A stretch of DNA of 64,000 nucleotides from an uncultured Marinicella sp. (GCA_947502595.1 CANNAM010000010.1:1-64000), one strand, 5' to 3'; counted from the first letter of the stretch, positions 26,882 through 37,449 are shown. Notes: generated from the sequence alone by a model not told the origin. Translations and numbers: made by a program.

Positions 26882-29035
26882 CTAGTTTGGTATTTTATGT
26901 TGTATTTTAAAGCAATGGTGTATTTTGGCGTTCTTGAAATCGGGGTCATAACTTTTCTTTGTGATATCTTCAACGTCAAATAGCTCTTTAATTTCAGTGC
27001 TTAATACAAATTTTTTAAAGTTGTTTGAAAAATATAATATGCCACTTTTACTGAGTAGCTTCATACAAGCTTCGATCAACTTTTGATGGTCTTTTTGAAC
27101 CTCCCAATCTTCTTCACGAGAATGCGAATTAGAAAATGTTGGGGGGTCTGCTATGATTAAATCGAATGGTTCCTTGCTGCGGGACAAATAAGTCATCACG
27201 TCAGCCCGTACAAAACTATGCTGAGCTCCTCTCAAGGCATTCAAAGCGAAGTTATCTTCTGCCCATTTGAGGTAGGTTTTTGAGGTATCTACACTGGTGA
27301 CAGCACTGGCTTGTCCTTTGGCTGCAGCCACCGAAATGGCACCGGTGTAACTGAATAAATTCAAAACACGCTTGCCTTTAGACTCTGCTTGAACCTGATT
27401 GCGCAACCACCGGTGGTCTAAAAACAACCCAGTGTCCAAATACTGCTCTAAATCGACCAGGTATTTTCGCCCTTGTTCATTGATTACAAAGCGGTCTTCT
27501 TGGTCATTGAATTTGTTGTATTGTTGGTTGTCCTTCTGAATCAGGCGGGTTTTTAAGTGGATTTTTTCTGGCTTGGGTTGAAGCACTGATTGCACTGCCA
27601 ACATCACATGATTTAAATGTAAAACAGCTTTTTTGGGTTCTATGCTTTTGGGTGCTTGGTACTCTTGAATGTGAACGTGATTTTGGTAACAGTCTATGGC
27701 CACAGCGTACTCAGGTAAGTCAGCATCATACAGACGATACGCTTCAATTTGCTGTTTGTCTAACCATTGACTCAGTTGATTTTTGTTCTTCTTTAACCGA
27801 TTCGCCAGCATTTGAGCTGCTGCGGGTAAAGCAAACAGTTGTCCTGCTGGAATATCCAAAAGATTGCCTGGTTCCACCTCAAACAACCTGAGTTGAACTG
27901 GAATGGCACCGTTAAGCAAAGCATAAGAATTAGCGCCACGGTAGCCCAATAACCATCCCTTGGCTTCATCAGGTGTTAATACTGCGGCTTTGGCTTGCTT
28001 GACATTGGACCTCAACCAATCGCGCAACTGCAACCAACTGGACAAGTAGTTCTTTTGTAAGCGCACACCATACGGTGGATTACAAACAATCAAATTATTC
28101 CGAGGTGGAATGCGAAATCGATCCAGCGTTTGGTACTGAAAGCTGATGCGTTTATTGTGTGGCAAGTTACTCAGATTCAGTTGCGCTTGAGCAATGGAGT
28201 CTTTGTGATGATCAACCCCAATAACTTGCCCACTGAATCGCTCCATACCATCAGCAGCACGCTGTTCCGCCTTAATCATCATTTGCGTCCATAAATTTGA
28301 GTCAAAACCATGCCATGAAAACAAGGCGTGACTTTTTAACTGCAAATTAGGCGCGATGTCACAGGCCATTTGCCAACCTTCAGTCAATAACGTACCTGAA
28401 CCACACATCGGGTCAATTAAATTATGGTTGTTGGCTGCTGCAGCTGGCCATCCTGCACGGATCAACACCGCTGCGGCTAAATTTTCTTTCAACGGTGCCA
28501 AAGTATTGGTCCCGCGATAACCACGTTGATGCAAACTGTGGCCTGTTATGTCTTGATAAATGTCCAACTGTTTGTACTTTAAACGTGCATAAACACTCAG
28601 GTGGCCGTCGGCTTTTACCACTTTAGGTCTGAAGCCATAGGCTTCGTTCAGTTGATCACAAATGGCGTCTTTGGTTACTTGAGATGAAAAGTGGGTGTTT
28701 TTGAGTTCTTTGTTGGTACCATTGAATTTAATTGATAAGGTCTTGGGAATCTCTTTGCATAAGCTTGACCAAGTTATTGCACCAATGGCGCGGTACAAAT
28801 CTTTCTGATTGGCACATTGCGCCGAGTCCACTTTGAGGTAAATGCGGTTGGCCAAGCGAGACCACATCACGGCGTGGAGCCATACTTCAGCACTCGCTTT
28901 GGCATGCACGCCCGCCAAGCCTTCTGCGGCTTCACTGGCACCTAAATTCAACAGCTCATCTTTTAACAGCAGCTCTAAATGTTTAGGACAACTGACAAAA
29001 GCATCCAATAGTTGTTCGCCTGTGGAATCATTCAT
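26882..29035 (-). CDS. rlmL: RlmKL, bifunctional 23S rRNA methyltransferase
   Basis: This 717-residue protein has a THUMP domain (about 50-155) and two SAM-dependent methyltransferase domains. The first (about 160-400) has D-P-M-C-G-S-G-T and N-P-P-Y-G, typical of m2G formation. The second (about 520-710) has L-N-L-F-S-Y-T-G and D-P-P-T-F-S-N-S. This is the RlmKL fusion, which makes m2G2445 and m7G2069 in 23S rRNA; E. coli RlmKL has 702 residues. The start overlaps the purT stop by 8 bases. Confidence 0.95.
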   Translation of the reverse strand: MNDSTGEQLLDAFVSCPKHLELLLKDELLNLGASEAAEGLAGVHAKASAEVWLHAVMWSRLANRIYLKVDSAQCANQKDLYRAIGAITWSSLCKEIPKTLSIKFNGTNKELKNTHFSSQVTKDAICDQLNEAYGFRPKVVKADGHLSVYARLKYKQLDIYQDITGHSLHQRGYRGTNTLAPLKENLAAAVLIRAGWPAAAANNHNLIDPMCGSGTLLTEGWQMACDIAPNLQLKSHALFSWHGFDSNLWTQMMIKAEQRAADGMERFSGQVIGVDHHKDSIAQAQLNLSNLPHNKRISFQYQTLDRFRIPPRNNLIVCNPPYGVRLQKNYLSSWLQLRDWLRSNVKQAKAAVLTPDEAKGWLLGYRGANSYALLNGAIPVQLRLFEVEPGNLLDIPAGQLFALPAAAQMLANRLKKNKNQLSQWLDKQQIEAYRLYDADLPEYAVAIDCYQNHVHIQEYQAPKSIEPKKAVLHLNHVMLAVQSVLQPKPEKIHLKTRLIQKDNQQYNKFNDQEDRFVINEQGRKYLVDLEQYLDTGLFLDHRWLRNQVQAESKGKRVLNLFSYTGAISVAAAKGQASAVTSVDTSKTYLKWAEDNFALNALRGAQHSFVRADVMTYLSRSKEPFDLIIADPPTFSNSHSREEDWEVQKDHQKLIEACMKLLSKSGILYFSNNFKKFVLSTEIKELFDVEDITKKSYDPDFKNAKIHHCFKIQHKIPN

Positions 29036-30218
29036 GGTTAATGTGTACCTTTATGGTGTTTGCCATATCTGTGACTTTTTTTCTGGCCGCATTCAATGAC
29101 CGAGCGGTTGCCAAACAAACACCTAGTCTGCGTTTGCCGTTGATTTCTGGCTTGCCAAACAAGCGTATTTGGGTGCCCTTTTGCGTCAATGCTTGATCAA
29201 CTTGACTGAATGTTGGCGTGGTGCCTTCACCTTCACCCATAATAACGTGTGATGCCGAAGGGCCGTTTTGTTGAATGGTGGGAATGGGCAAACCCAAAAT
29301 AGCCCGCACATGCAAGGCAAATTGACTTAAATCTTGTGAAATCATGGTGACCATACCAGTGTCGTGTGGCCGAGGTGACAGCTCAGAAAAGATCACTTCA
29401 TCTCCACGCACAAAAAACTCAACTCCGAAGACCCCATAGCCACCCAAAGCATCGGTGACTTTTTTAGCCATTTCTTTGGCTTTGGCCAAGGACGTATCGG
29501 TCATTGGTTGGGGTTGCCATGATTCTTGGTAATCGCCATGCTCTTGTCGATGGCCTATCGGCTCACAAAAAGTGGTGCCTTCAATGTGCCTGACAGTCAA
29601 TAAAGTAATTTCGTAATCAAACTTGATAAAGCCTTCCACAATGACACGACCAGCTCCAGTTCGACCGCCACTTTGTGAATAATTCCATGCGGCCTCTATA
29701 TCCTCAGGGTTTTTAATGGTGGTTTGTCCTTTACCTGATGAACTCATCACAGGTTTAACCACACAGGGTATGCCAACTTTTTCAACGGCCTGGACAAACG
29801 ACTGGTAATCGTCAACAAATTCAAACGGACTACAATGTAAGTCCAATTCAGTGGCTGCCAGCAACCTGATACCCTCGCGATCCATGGTCAAATGTGCAGC
29901 ATTAGCAGATGGCACAACGGTGTAACCTTGGCGCTCAAAATCAAGTAACAATGCGGTGTTGATGGCTTCAATTTCAGGCACCAACAAATCGGGTTTATGT
30001 TGTTCGATGACTTGGCTTAATTGATGTTCATCTGTCATATCAATTACTTTGAACTCGTCTGCCACGTGCATGGCAGGTGCGTTTGCATAACGGTCCACTG
30101 CAATGGTATGAACACCCAGGCGCTGGGCCTCGATAACCACTTCTTTGCCTAACTCGCCGGCCCCTAACAGCATGATCTTAATGGGAGCGGTACGATTGGA
30201 ATTGAAAAATTGATGCAT
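29028..30218 (-). CDS. purT: PurT, formate-dependent GAR transformylase
   Basis: This 396-residue ATP-grasp enzyme converts glycinamide ribonucleotide to formyl-GAR using formate and ATP in purine synthesis. Visible features are the N-terminal [11 protein letters not shown], the ATP-grasp glycine-rich loop V-M-S-S-S-G-K-G-Q, and the metal-binding region F-G-V-E-F-F-V with E-L-S-P-R-P-H-D-T. Its length is close to E. coli PurT (392). The 3' end overlaps rlmKL, suggesting co-transcription. Confidence 0.97.
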   Translation of the reverse strand: MHQFFNSNRTAPIKIMLLGAGELGKEVVIEAQRLGVHTIAVDRYANAPAMHVADEFKVIDMTDEHQLSQVIEQHKPDLLVPEIEAINTALLLDFERQGYTVVPSANAAHLTMDREGIRLLAATELDLHCSPFEFVDDYQSFVQAVEKVGIPCVVKPVMSSSGKGQTTIKNPEDIEAAWNYSQSGGRTGAGRVIVEGFIKFDYEITLLTVRHIEGTTFCEPIGHRQEHGDYQESWQPQPMTDTSLAKAKEMAKKVTDALGGYGVFGVEFFVRGDEVIFSELSPRPHDTGMVTMISQDLSQFALHVRAILGLPIPTIQQNGPSASHVIMGEGEGTTPTFSQVDQALTQKGTQIRLFGKPEINGKRRLGVCLATARSLNAARKKVTDMANTIKVHINHE

Positions 30219-30478
30219 GATTGATACTGGCTTACAAATAACAATGCGGCATTATATCACCATTCAGTTGGATACTCGTTGGCATAATACGCGACATTTA
30301 AACCCATTGATTAGTGGTTAATAAATGTTTCAGTCGAGCAAACACAGCTTGAAACTGTTGTTCGCCATTATGGTCTAAGGAAGTGTTGAATCAGTGTTTT
30401 GCTGTACTCAAACTGGCAAAAAACATCACTTCAAGTTATTATAACGACCATTTTTAAAATTAAACTTCAGAGGTTTTA

Positions 30479-31090
30479 ATGAACAAATTCAAGATTGCTC
30501 GTGTATTTACTGTTTTAGTATTCAGCTTTTTCATCCATACAGCACTGGCTGAGAACCCCTTGGTTAAAATGCAAACATCAAAAGGTGATATTTATTTAGA
30601 GCTTTATGCAGACAAGTCCCCTGTTTCAGTGGCCAACTTTTTATCTTATGCCAATGAAGGCTTTTATGATGGCACCATTTTCCATCGAGTCATCAGCACT
30701 TTCATGATCCAAGGTGGCGGCTTCACTGAGGCATTGGAAAGAAAACCAACCAAAGCGCCAATTAAAAACGAAGCCAACAATGGTTTGAAAAACCTGAAAG
30801 GCACCATAGCCATGGCCAGGTTACCTGACCCACAGTCAGCCACCTCACAGTTTTTTATCAATGTGCAAGACAATGCGGCCTTGAACTTTACTGGTGAACA
30901 AAACACCAACACCTGGGGTTACGCTGTTTTTGGTCAAGTTGTTCAAGGCATGGATGTGGTGAATGAAATCAGGTTCACACCCACTGCTGGTAAAATGCCA
31001 TTCAGGAAAGATGTACCAATTGAAAACATTGTGATTAAATCAGTGACTGTTGTAGAGCAATTGCCTGTGGAAAAGCCAGCTGCTTTATGA
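30479..31090 (+). CDS. Periplasmic cyclophilin-type peptidyl-prolyl isomerase
   Basis: This 203-residue protein has a signal peptide (about 1-24, ending A-L-A) and a single cyclophilin domain. Conserved elements include F-H-R-V-I (catalytic arginine), M-I-Q-G-G, M-A-R and S-Q-F-F-I-N-V. It resembles PpiA, which speeds proline isomerisation in periplasmic folding. AGAGG lies just upstream of the ATG. The stop overlaps the lpxH start (ATGA), as cyclophilin genes often precede lpxH in gammaproteobacteria. Confidence 0.93.
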   Translation: MNKFKIARVFTVLVFSFFIHTALAENPLVKMQTSKGDIYLELYADKSPVSVANFLSYANEGFYDGTIFHRVISTFMIQGGGFTEALERKPTKAPIKNEANNGLKNLKGTIAMARLPDPQSATSQFFINVQDNAALNFTGEQNTNTWGYAVFGQVVQGMDVVNEIRFTPTAGKMPFRKDVPIENIVIKSVTVVEQLPVEKPAAL

Positions 31091-31791
31091 CCACATACTT
31101 CATATCTGACCTGCATTTGTGTGACCAACAGCCAGACATCACCAGGTCATTCATTACGTTTTGTCGAAACCAAGCCTGCCACGCGCAGGCTTTGTATATT
31201 TTGGGCGATTTTTTTGAATATTGGCTGGGCGATGACGCCTTGGATAACACCGCCAAAGTGGTACAAAAAGAACTGTCTGAGTTAAGTGAATTGGGTGTAG
31301 CCCTTTATTTTATGGCTGGTAACCGTGATTTTTTGTTGGGCGAAGCATATGCCAGCAGTTGTGGCATGCAAATAATCAACGAACCTACCACCATTGATTT
31401 ATATGGGGAAACGGTACTATTGGTTCATGGCGATGCACAATGTACCGATGACCAGCCTTACCAACAAGCCAGAGCCATGTTTCGAGATCCTAAATGGCAA
31501 CAGCAGTTCCTCAGTATGGACATAGCACAGCGTATTGACTTTGCCCAGAAGGCCCGCCAGCAAAGTCAACAGCACACTAAAAACACAACGGCAGAAATAA
31601 TGGATGTTAACCCCCGCGCCATTGCTGCCTTAGTTGCTGAACATGGGGTTAAGACCATCATCCACGGACACACCCACCGCCCCGCTGTACACCAAGAATC
31701 AGACAAGCAACGCATTGTTTTAGGCGACTGGCATCACCAAAGCAGTTATTTATTGGCCAACGAGCAAGGCTTTCGACTGATTTCCAGCTGA
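31087..31791 (+). CDS. lpxH: LpxH, UDP-2,3-diacylglucosamine diphosphatase
   Basis: This 234-residue metallophosphoesterase performs the fourth step of lipid A synthesis, splitting UDP-diacylglucosamine to lipid X and UMP at the inner membrane. Motifs are clear: I-S-D-L-H-L, L-G-D-F-F-E-Y-W-L-G-D-D, G-N-R-D-F-L-L-G, H-G-D, and H-G-H-T-H-R-P. The usual H-G-D-T-L-C-T reads H-G-D-A-Q-C-T here, a mild variation outside the metal ligands. It is translationally coupled to the cyclophilin gene. Confidence 0.96.
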   Translation: MTTYFISDLHLCDQQPDITRSFITFCRNQACHAQALYILGDFFEYWLGDDALDNTAKVVQKELSELSELGVALYFMAGNRDFLLGEAYASSCGMQIINEPTTIDLYGETVLLVHGDAQCTDDQPYQQARAMFRDPKWQQQFLSMDIAQRIDFAQKARQQSQQHTKNTTAEIMDVNPRAIAALVAEHGVKTIIHGHTHRPAVHQESDKQRIVLGDWHHQSSYLLANEQGFRLISS

Positions 31792-31905
31792 TTCAAGATC
31801 TGTTTCATGCCACATTCATTGATTATTCAGCAAATATTCTGGTCATTGGGTTTATCTGTTTTTCGTGATAAAATCAGCGCCTGATAAATTTAACCGAGAT
31901 TGAGA

Positions 31906-33396
31906 ATGACCGTATTTAATCAATTGCTTCAACTCCGAAGCGCCCAAGGACACGTAATGACTCATGGCTTAAAAGATGAAGCCATTAAACAATTCATCGA
32001 TTCAGACCCACAATTAGTCAACGCCATCAACGCAGCCACTGAAGAAATTGTTCGAATCAAGGCGGAGTACCCACAGCTCATCGATATGGATGAAGCCGAT
32101 CAATTGTCCTTTATGCATGCAGATTACATTAATTTTTATGCAGCCGATGCGGTCAATCCCTATGTTGCTTTAACGGCCAAAGGCCCTTGGGTGATCACCC
32201 TCAAAGGGGCTGTGCTACACGACAGCGGCGGGTATGGCATGTTAGGTGCAGGACATGCAGCTGACCACGTACTGGCTACCATGGCAAAACCCCATGTAAT
32301 GGCTAACATCATGACCCCCAGCTTTTATCAACGACGTTTATCAGATTTATTAAAACAACAGATAGGCAAAAACCGAGGTGGCTGTCCATTTGAAAAGTTC
32401 ATTTGTATGAATTCAGGTTCAGAAGCAGTTACCGTGGCATCCAGAATTTCAGATGTGAATGCCAAAAACCAAACTGGCATGAAAGGTGAGCATTATGGCA
32501 AAACCATTAAAATCATGGCTTTGGAAGGCGCTTTCCATGGCCGCACCGATCGACCCGCACAGTATTCCGACTCATCACTGAAATCGTACAAAAAGAATTT
32601 AGCTTCTTTTCAAGGCAGAAATAACCTCATCACCGTACCAATCAACGACGTGGACGCCCTTAAACAAGCGTTTGATGATGCGGCGAAAAACAATGAGTTT
32701 ATTGAGTCTTTTTTCATTGAACCTGTCATGGGCGAAGGCAATCCAGGCATGGGTATTACCCCAGAATTTTACGCCACTGCCAGAGAGCTGACCGAACAAA
32801 ATGGCACCTTATTCTTGGTTGACTCAATTCAAGCAGGTTTGCGTGCGCATGGCTGTCTGTCTATTTGTGACTACCCTGGTTTTGAACACCTGCCTGCGCC
32901 AGACATGGAAACCTATTCAAAAGCAATGAATGCTGGACATTATCCATTGTCGGTATTGGCGATGAATGCCAAAGCTGCACAAATGTATGTGGTGGGCATT
33001 TATGGCAACACCATGACAGCCAACCCCAAAGCATTGGATGTCGCTTACACCGTATTGACTCATTTAAGTGATGAAACCAAAAACAATATCCGTGAAATGG
33101 GCCAGTTATTTGTGACTAAGCTGAAAGCATTGCAAGCCAAAATGAACGGTGAAATAACCAATGTTCAAGGCACCGGTTTGTTGTTTTCGTGTGAATTAGA
33201 TCCCGTATTCAAAGCATATGGCAAAAACAGCATTGAAGAATACCTGCGTTTTAACGGTTTAGGTGTGATCCATGGTGGTGAGAATTCTTTGCGTTTTACC
33301 CCACATTTTAATATCACAGAAGCCGAAGTTAATCTGATTGTTGATGGTGTGGAACAGGCTTTGTTGAACGGTCCAAAAGCCAACTCAGCAGATTAA
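31906..33396 (+). CDS. Class III PLP-dependent aminotransferase, substrate unknown
   Basis: I chose the ATG at 31906 (496 residues), since the longer start is a TTG two codons upstream. It is a fold-type I, class III aminotransferase: M-N-S-G-S-E-A-V for phosphate binding, G-A-F-H-G-R-T, F-L-V-D-S-I-Q-A-G with the pyridine-binding aspartate, and the Schiff-base lysine in Y-S-K-A. The N-terminal part is longer than in common acetylornithine or GABA transaminases. The substrate cannot be told; lysine or another omega-amino acid is possible. It stands alone ahead of asnS. Confidence 0.8.
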   Translation: MTVFNQLLQLRSAQGHVMTHGLKDEAIKQFIDSDPQLVNAINAATEEIVRIKAEYPQLIDMDEADQLSFMHADYINFYAADAVNPYVALTAKGPWVITLKGAVLHDSGGYGMLGAGHAADHVLATMAKPHVMANIMTPSFYQRRLSDLLKQQIGKNRGGCPFEKFICMNSGSEAVTVASRISDVNAKNQTGMKGEHYGKTIKIMALEGAFHGRTDRPAQYSDSSLKSYKKNLASFQGRNNLITVPINDVDALKQAFDDAAKNNEFIESFFIEPVMGEGNPGMGITPEFYATARELTEQNGTLFLVDSIQAGLRAHGCLSICDYPGFEHLPAPDMETYSKAMNAGHYPLSVLAMNAKAAQMYVVGIYGNTMTANPKALDVAYTVLTHLSDETKNNIREMGQLFVTKLKALQAKMNGEITNVQGTGLLFSCELDPVFKAYGKNSIEEYLRFNGLGVIHGGENSLRFTPHFNITEAEVNLIVDGVEQALLNGPKANSAD

Positions 33397-33438
33397 GCAT
33401 TTACCAATAAATTATTAACTATAAAGTCTAAAGCAGTT

Positions 33439-33464
33439 AAAGCCACTGCATAAAGTGGCTTTTT
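33439..33464 (+). terminator. Terminator-like hairpin directly before the asnS ribosome binding site
   Basis: AAAGCCACT (33439-33447) and AGTGGCTTT (33454-33462) form a perfect 9-bp stem with a 6-base loop, then TT. The asnS ribosome binding site AAGGAG begins at 33465. It may end the aminotransferase transcript or act as an attenuator in the asnS leader, because almost no room for a promoter remains between hairpin and gene. Confidence 0.7.
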
Positions 33465-33477
33465 AAGGAGACATTCA

Positions 33478-34878
33478 ATGCAAACGCATGCTATTAAACA
33501 TTTACTCAATGACAGCGTCAAAGCAGACACTGTTATTGAGATCAAAGGCTGGATCAGAACCACCCGTGACTCAAAAGGTGGTTTTTCATTTTTAGTGGTG
33601 CATGATGGTTCATGTTTCGATGGCATCCAGGTGGTTGCCAACAATGAACTGCCTAACTACACAGCTGAAATACTTAAATTATCCACAGGTTGCTCAGTGG
33701 TCATTCAAGGCAAGTTAGTTGAGTCAGGTGGTAAAGGTCAACAGTATGAAATTCATGCCGACTCGGTTGAAGTGATAGGTTGGGTTGAAAACCCCGATAC
33801 CTACCCGGTTCAGCCAAAACGTCACAGCATGGAATTCTTACGTGATGTGGCACACCTGCGCCCACGCACCAATACCTTCAGTGCCATGCTTCGCATCCGC
33901 AATACCATGGCGCAAGCGGTACACCAGTATTTCAATCAACAAGGGTATTTTTGGCTACATACCCCTATCATCACTGCCAGCGACTGTGAAGGTGCTGGTG
34001 ATCTGTTCAGGGTTTCAACTTTAGATTTAATGAATTTACCTAAAAACGACCAAGGCAATGTTGATTTCAGTCAAGATTTTTTTGGTAAAGAAACCTACTT
34101 AACTGTTTCAGGCCAGTTGAATGCTGAAAGCTATGCATGTGCGCTCAGTAAGGTCTATACCTTTGGACCAACATTCAGAGCGGAAAATTCACACACACAA
34201 AGACACTTGGCTGAATTCTGGATGGTTGAACCTGAAGTGGCATTTGCTGATTTGAATGATGCAGCACAATTGGCGGAAGATTTTTTGAAGTTTGTGGTTA
34301 AACAAGTGCTTGAAAACAACATGGATGACATGCAGTTTTTTAATAGTTTTGTCGATAAAACTGCCATTCAAAGATTGGAAACTTTATGCAACGACAGCTT
34401 TGAACGGGTCAACTATGCCGATGCTTTAGAAATCCTCAAACAATCAGGCAAAACTTTTGAATACCCTGTTGAATGGGGTTTAGATTTGAAAACTGAACAT
34501 GAGCGTTATTTAACTGAAGTACACTTCAAAAAGCCAATTGTGGTGATGAATTACCCAGAAGAAATCAAACCTTTCTATATGCGCTTGAATGACGACGGTA
34601 AAACAGTAGCAGCCATGGATGTATTGGTACCTGGCATTGGTGAGATCATGGGTGGTGCGCAACGTGAGGAGCGTTTAGACTACCTGCTTAAACGTATGGA
34701 ACATCACCAATTGGATGCCAATGAATACAAATGGTACACCGACCTAAGAAGGTACGGTACAGTGCCGCATGCAGGCTTTGGTGCTGGTTTTGAGCGTCTG
34801 GTTAGCTACGTCACAGGATTATCTAATGTTCGTGACGTGATTCCTTTCCCCAGAACACCAGGCACAGCTAAATTCTGA
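33478..34878 (+). CDS. asnS: AsnS, asparaginyl-tRNA synthetase
   Basis: This 466-residue class IIb aminoacyl-tRNA synthetase charges tRNA-Asn with asparagine. It has an N-terminal OB-fold anticodon-binding domain (about 1-110, with [11 protein letters not shown]). The class II core follows: motif 2 [15 protein letters not shown] and motif 3 G-A-G-F-E-R-L near the C-terminus. Length matches E. coli AsnS (466). AAGGAG lies 7 bases before the ATG. A strong terminator follows. Confidence 0.97.
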   Translation: MQTHAIKHLLNDSVKADTVIEIKGWIRTTRDSKGGFSFLVVHDGSCFDGIQVVANNELPNYTAEILKLSTGCSVVIQGKLVESGGKGQQYEIHADSVEVIGWVENPDTYPVQPKRHSMEFLRDVAHLRPRTNTFSAMLRIRNTMAQAVHQYFNQQGYFWLHTPIITASDCEGAGDLFRVSTLDLMNLPKNDQGNVDFSQDFFGKETYLTVSGQLNAESYACALSKVYTFGPTFRAENSHTQRHLAEFWMVEPEVAFADLNDAAQLAEDFLKFVVKQVLENNMDDMQFFNSFVDKTAIQRLETLCNDSFERVNYADALEILKQSGKTFEYPVEWGLDLKTEHERYLTEVHFKKPIVVMNYPEEIKPFYMRLNDDGKTVAAMDVLVPGIGEIMGGAQREERLDYLLKRMEHHQLDANEYKWYTDLRRYGTVPHAGFGAGFERLVSYVTGLSNVRDVIPFPRTPGTAKF

Positions 34879-34904
34879 TTAGCAGTGTGACCCATGTGTT
34901 ATTC

Positions 34905-34932
34905 AAACAGGGTGGCTTAGGTCACCCTGTTT
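34905..34932 (+). terminator. Terminator after asnS
   Basis: AAACAGGGTG (34905-34914) and CACCCTGTTT (34923-34932) form a perfect 10-bp stem with an 8-base loop, 27 bases after the stop codon. The T stretch after the stem is short. Confidence 0.8.
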
Positions 34933-35003
34933 AGCTTTAAAAACGCAGAAATTACTGCCCGCTTCTATTAAAGCCACAATTTTGCTCAATACAAAAAGCG
35001 CAT

Positions 35004-36251
35004 TCATTCTTTACGACTGACAACCAGCTTATCGAAATCCGCACTGCCTGGAGATTGATGTATACGCAAATCGAAAGCGGCTATGACAGCATAAATATGA
35101 TCGAATACATCACTTTGAATGCTTTCGTATTCTTTCCATACTGTGGTATTGGTAAAAGCATAGACTTCTAATGGAATGCCCTGGTTGGTCGCTTGTAATT
35201 GCCGAACTATCAGTGTCATCTCTTGATGGATGTATGGGTGGTTTTTTAAATAATTGAGCAAGTATGCTCGCAAAGTTCCAAGGTTGGTCAGTCGTCGTCC
35301 ATTAACCACCGAGTCCATGTCAATATCATGTTGTTTATTGTAGGCGTTAATTTCATCCAGCTTTTCATGCAAGTAAGGCGCCAATAGATTGGCTGCTTGC
35401 AAGCGATCAATCAGTTCTTGATCCATGAACTTAACACTGGTGACATCTACATATATAGCACGTTTAATGCGCCTGCCACCAGATGCTGACATGCCTTGCC
35501 AGTTTTTAAAAGAATCCGCAATCAAAGCATAAGTGGGAATGGTGGTGATGGTTTTATCCCAATTTTGTACTTTAACGGTGGTTAATCCAATTTCTATCAC
35601 ATCACCATCAGCGCCATAGCTTGGCATTTCTAACCAATCACCTAATCTGAGCATGTTATTAGCGGACAATTGAATACCCGCGACAAAGCCCATGATAGGG
35701 TCTTTAAATACCAACATCATCACAGCAGTCATTGCACCTAAACCACTGATGATCAACATCGGGGATCGGTCAATGATGACTGCCACAATGATGATAACGG
35801 CAATGATAGAAATAAATAACTTGATGGCTTGTAACAAACCTTGAATTGGCAGGTTCTTTGTGCGTTTATTCTTGCGAGTCAAATAGCCAAAAGCATCAAC
35901 CAAGGAAAACAGGGTCAAGGTGGCGAACACAATCACCCAGATAACAGTTGCAGTGAGTATGCCATGGTAAAAAACAGACTCATGGTTAACCCACAACGTC
36001 ACCTGAACAAATAACAAGATGCCTTGAGCAGTCAAAGCCAAGCGACTCAAAAATTTGTCTTCTATCAGGATTCGCCAGTTGTGGCGAGATTTTCGCGCAA
36101 ATTTGGCAATCATTTTAATTAATACTGAATGAAAAAACCAATGAATCACCAGTGACAGCAATACAATGGCAGTTAATATCAGCAAGGTCATTTGCACAGA
36201 TGACAGCTCAATTCCCAAAGCAGAAAGCCATTGATTAAAGTGGTTTTTCAT
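35004..36251 (-). CDS. YbdG-like MscS-family mechanosensitive channel
   Basis: This 415-residue inner-membrane protein has five N-terminal hydrophobic helices, then the MscS pore and beta domain. G-L-G-A-M-T-A-V-M-M-L-V-F-K-D-P is the pore helix, with L-G-D-W-L-E-M and I-P-T-Y-A following. Its size, the M-S-A-S-G-G-R-R-I-K-R segment and the C-terminal extension fit the YbdG/MscM group, which gives small conductance and osmotic-stress sensing. It lies downstream of the uspE-like gene on the same strand, with the structured element at 36300-36378 between them. Confidence 0.9.
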   Translation of the reverse strand: MKNHFNQWLSALGIELSSVQMTLLILTAIVLLSLVIHWFFHSVLIKMIAKFARKSRHNWRILIEDKFLSRLALTAQGILLFVQVTLWVNHESVFYHGILTATVIWVIVFATLTLFSLVDAFGYLTRKNKRTKNLPIQGLLQAIKLFISIIAVIIIVAVIIDRSPMLIISGLGAMTAVMMLVFKDPIMGFVAGIQLSANNMLRLGDWLEMPSYGADGDVIEIGLTTVKVQNWDKTITTIPTYALIADSFKNWQGMSASGGRRIKRAIYVDVTSVKFMDQELIDRLQAANLLAPYLHEKLDEINAYNKQHDIDMDSVVNGRRLTNLGTLRAYLLNYLKNHPYIHQEMTLIVRQLQATNQGIPLEVYAFTNTTVWKEYESIQSDVFDHIYAVIAAFDLRIHQSPGSADFDKLVVSRKE

Positions 36252-36299
36252 CGGTATTTTTACTTGGTATCAAACGCTTAAATATGGGGGTTAATAGCT

Positions 36300-36378
36300 G
36301 GTTTTAAAGGTACAAGTTTTACTGCGACCAATCTTCGCAGTAAATTGTAATGACAGCCACAACTGCACCTTTAAAACC
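36300..36378. other. 79-base nested inverted-repeat element (possible structured RNA)
   Basis: GGTTTTAAAGGT (36300-36311) and ACCTTTAAAACC (36367-36378) are perfect 12-base inverted copies. Inside lies a second perfect hairpin, TTTACTGCG (36318-36326) with CGCAGTAAA (36336-36344) and a 9-base loop. A competing pairing of GCAG at 36337-36340 with CTGC at 36363-36366, extended by TTGT and ACAA, is also possible. The whole could fold as a branched structure on either strand. It lies between the uspE-like gene and the YbdG-like gene, both on the minus strand, in what would be the intercistronic RNA. No T tract follows on the minus strand, so a simple terminator is unlikely. Confidence 0.5.
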
Positions 36379-36397
36379 TATAATGATAAACCAAATT

Positions 36398-37351
36398 TTA
36401 CTCAGGTTTTACGGGACTGATAAAGGCTTCAGGTTTAACAGCCAGTACCGAACAATCAATATTAAATAATACCGCTTCAGCCGTGTTACCAATCAGAAAC
36501 CCTGGGATTCCAGTACGCCCTACTGTTCCCATTATCAATAGTTCTGGCTGCAACTGTTCAACCAGCTCTGGGATTTTGAAAGCCGCAGGCCCTTGGGTTA
36601 AATGTAATATAGGGTTTAAGAACTTATGGGTGGTCTTACCATGGGCTGACAAACAAGAATCAACAGTTTTTTGCAGCCATTTTTTGCGTTTTTTTTGTTC
36701 TTCCTCTAACATCAAGTCCACTTCCTTGGTTGAATAATCCATGCGTGCCGAGCGTTTTAAATTTTCATTGTCTAATCGCCAACTGTGCACCACATGAAAT
36801 TCTGCCAATTGTGACAGTGCCAGTGACACACCATAATTCAAAAGCTGTTTATTTAACCATTCATTTTCCTGGTTATCAGGTTCATAATCTATGGCCACTA
36901 GAATTTGTTTAGCCCCCAATTGTTCTGCCGATTTAATCAACCAAACTGGACAAGGGCACATGCGCAATAATTTCAAATCCTGACTACCAAATAGCATGGT
37001 TTTAAACCCCGAGGGTTCTACGGGTTTGATGAGCATATCTACTTCGTACTCAATGACTTCTCGTATGATGTCCAGAAATGGTTTGCCTGAAAATACTTTA
37101 ACTTCAACTTTCAGCTCATCAGCCAGTGGTTTGACACGTTGCAACAGTTCTTGGTACTTATGTTCCAACATTTCATGCAATAATAAATTGCCACTGGGCT
37201 GATCACGACCAAGCTTTCTCAAGCTTTCATAGCAGCCAGCTACGGTCATTTTAGCCTGGTGTGTTTGGGCCAATTCAATGGCTTGCTGTAGGGCTGAGTC
37301 GTCTTTGCTGTTGATTTCATCTACAAAAAGAATGTGGTTGATTTTTTGCAT
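36398..37351 (-). CDS. uspE: UspE-like tandem universal stress protein
   Basis: I chose the ATG at 37351 (317 residues), which has GGA about 10 bases upstream. A longer reading would run across an FNR box. The product has two USP domains. The C-terminal signature G-T-V-G-R-T-G-I-P-G-F-L-I-G-N-T-A-E and the C-P-C-P-V-W-L-I-K segment resemble E. coli UspE, which has 316 residues. UspE proteins act in stress resistance and motility or aggregation. A perfect FNR box lies 56 bases upstream of the start. Confidence 0.85.
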   Translation of the reverse strand: MQKINHILFVDEINSKDDSALQQAIELAQTHQAKMTVAGCYESLRKLGRDQPSGNLLLHEMLEHKYQELLQRVKPLADELKVEVKVFSGKPFLDIIREVIEYEVDMLIKPVEPSGFKTMLFGSQDLKLLRMCPCPVWLIKSAEQLGAKQILVAIDYEPDNQENEWLNKQLLNYGVSLALSQLAEFHVVHSWRLDNENLKRSARMDYSTKEVDLMLEEEQKKRKKWLQKTVDSCLSAHGKTTHKFLNPILHLTQGPAAFKIPELVEQLQPELLIMGTVGRTGIPGFLIGNTAEAVLFNIDCSVLAVKPEAFISPVKPE

Positions 37352-37406
37352 AGCAATTTCCAAGAAATGAATACAATTATCATACCACCAGCCAAGACTT
37401 AAGAAT

Positions 37407-37420
37407 TTGATATTAATCAA
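37407..37420 (-). promoter_or_regulatory. FNR/Anr box upstream of the uspE-like gene
   Basis: The 14 bases read TTGAT-ATTA-ATCAA, a perfect FNR/Anr consensus dyad. It lies 56 bases upstream of the chosen uspE start, almost the same spacing as the box before the USP gene at 17379-17822. This argues for oxygen-dependent control of both. Confidence 0.7.
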
Positions 37421-37449
37421 TTAAATATGCCAACTGATGGTAAATATTA

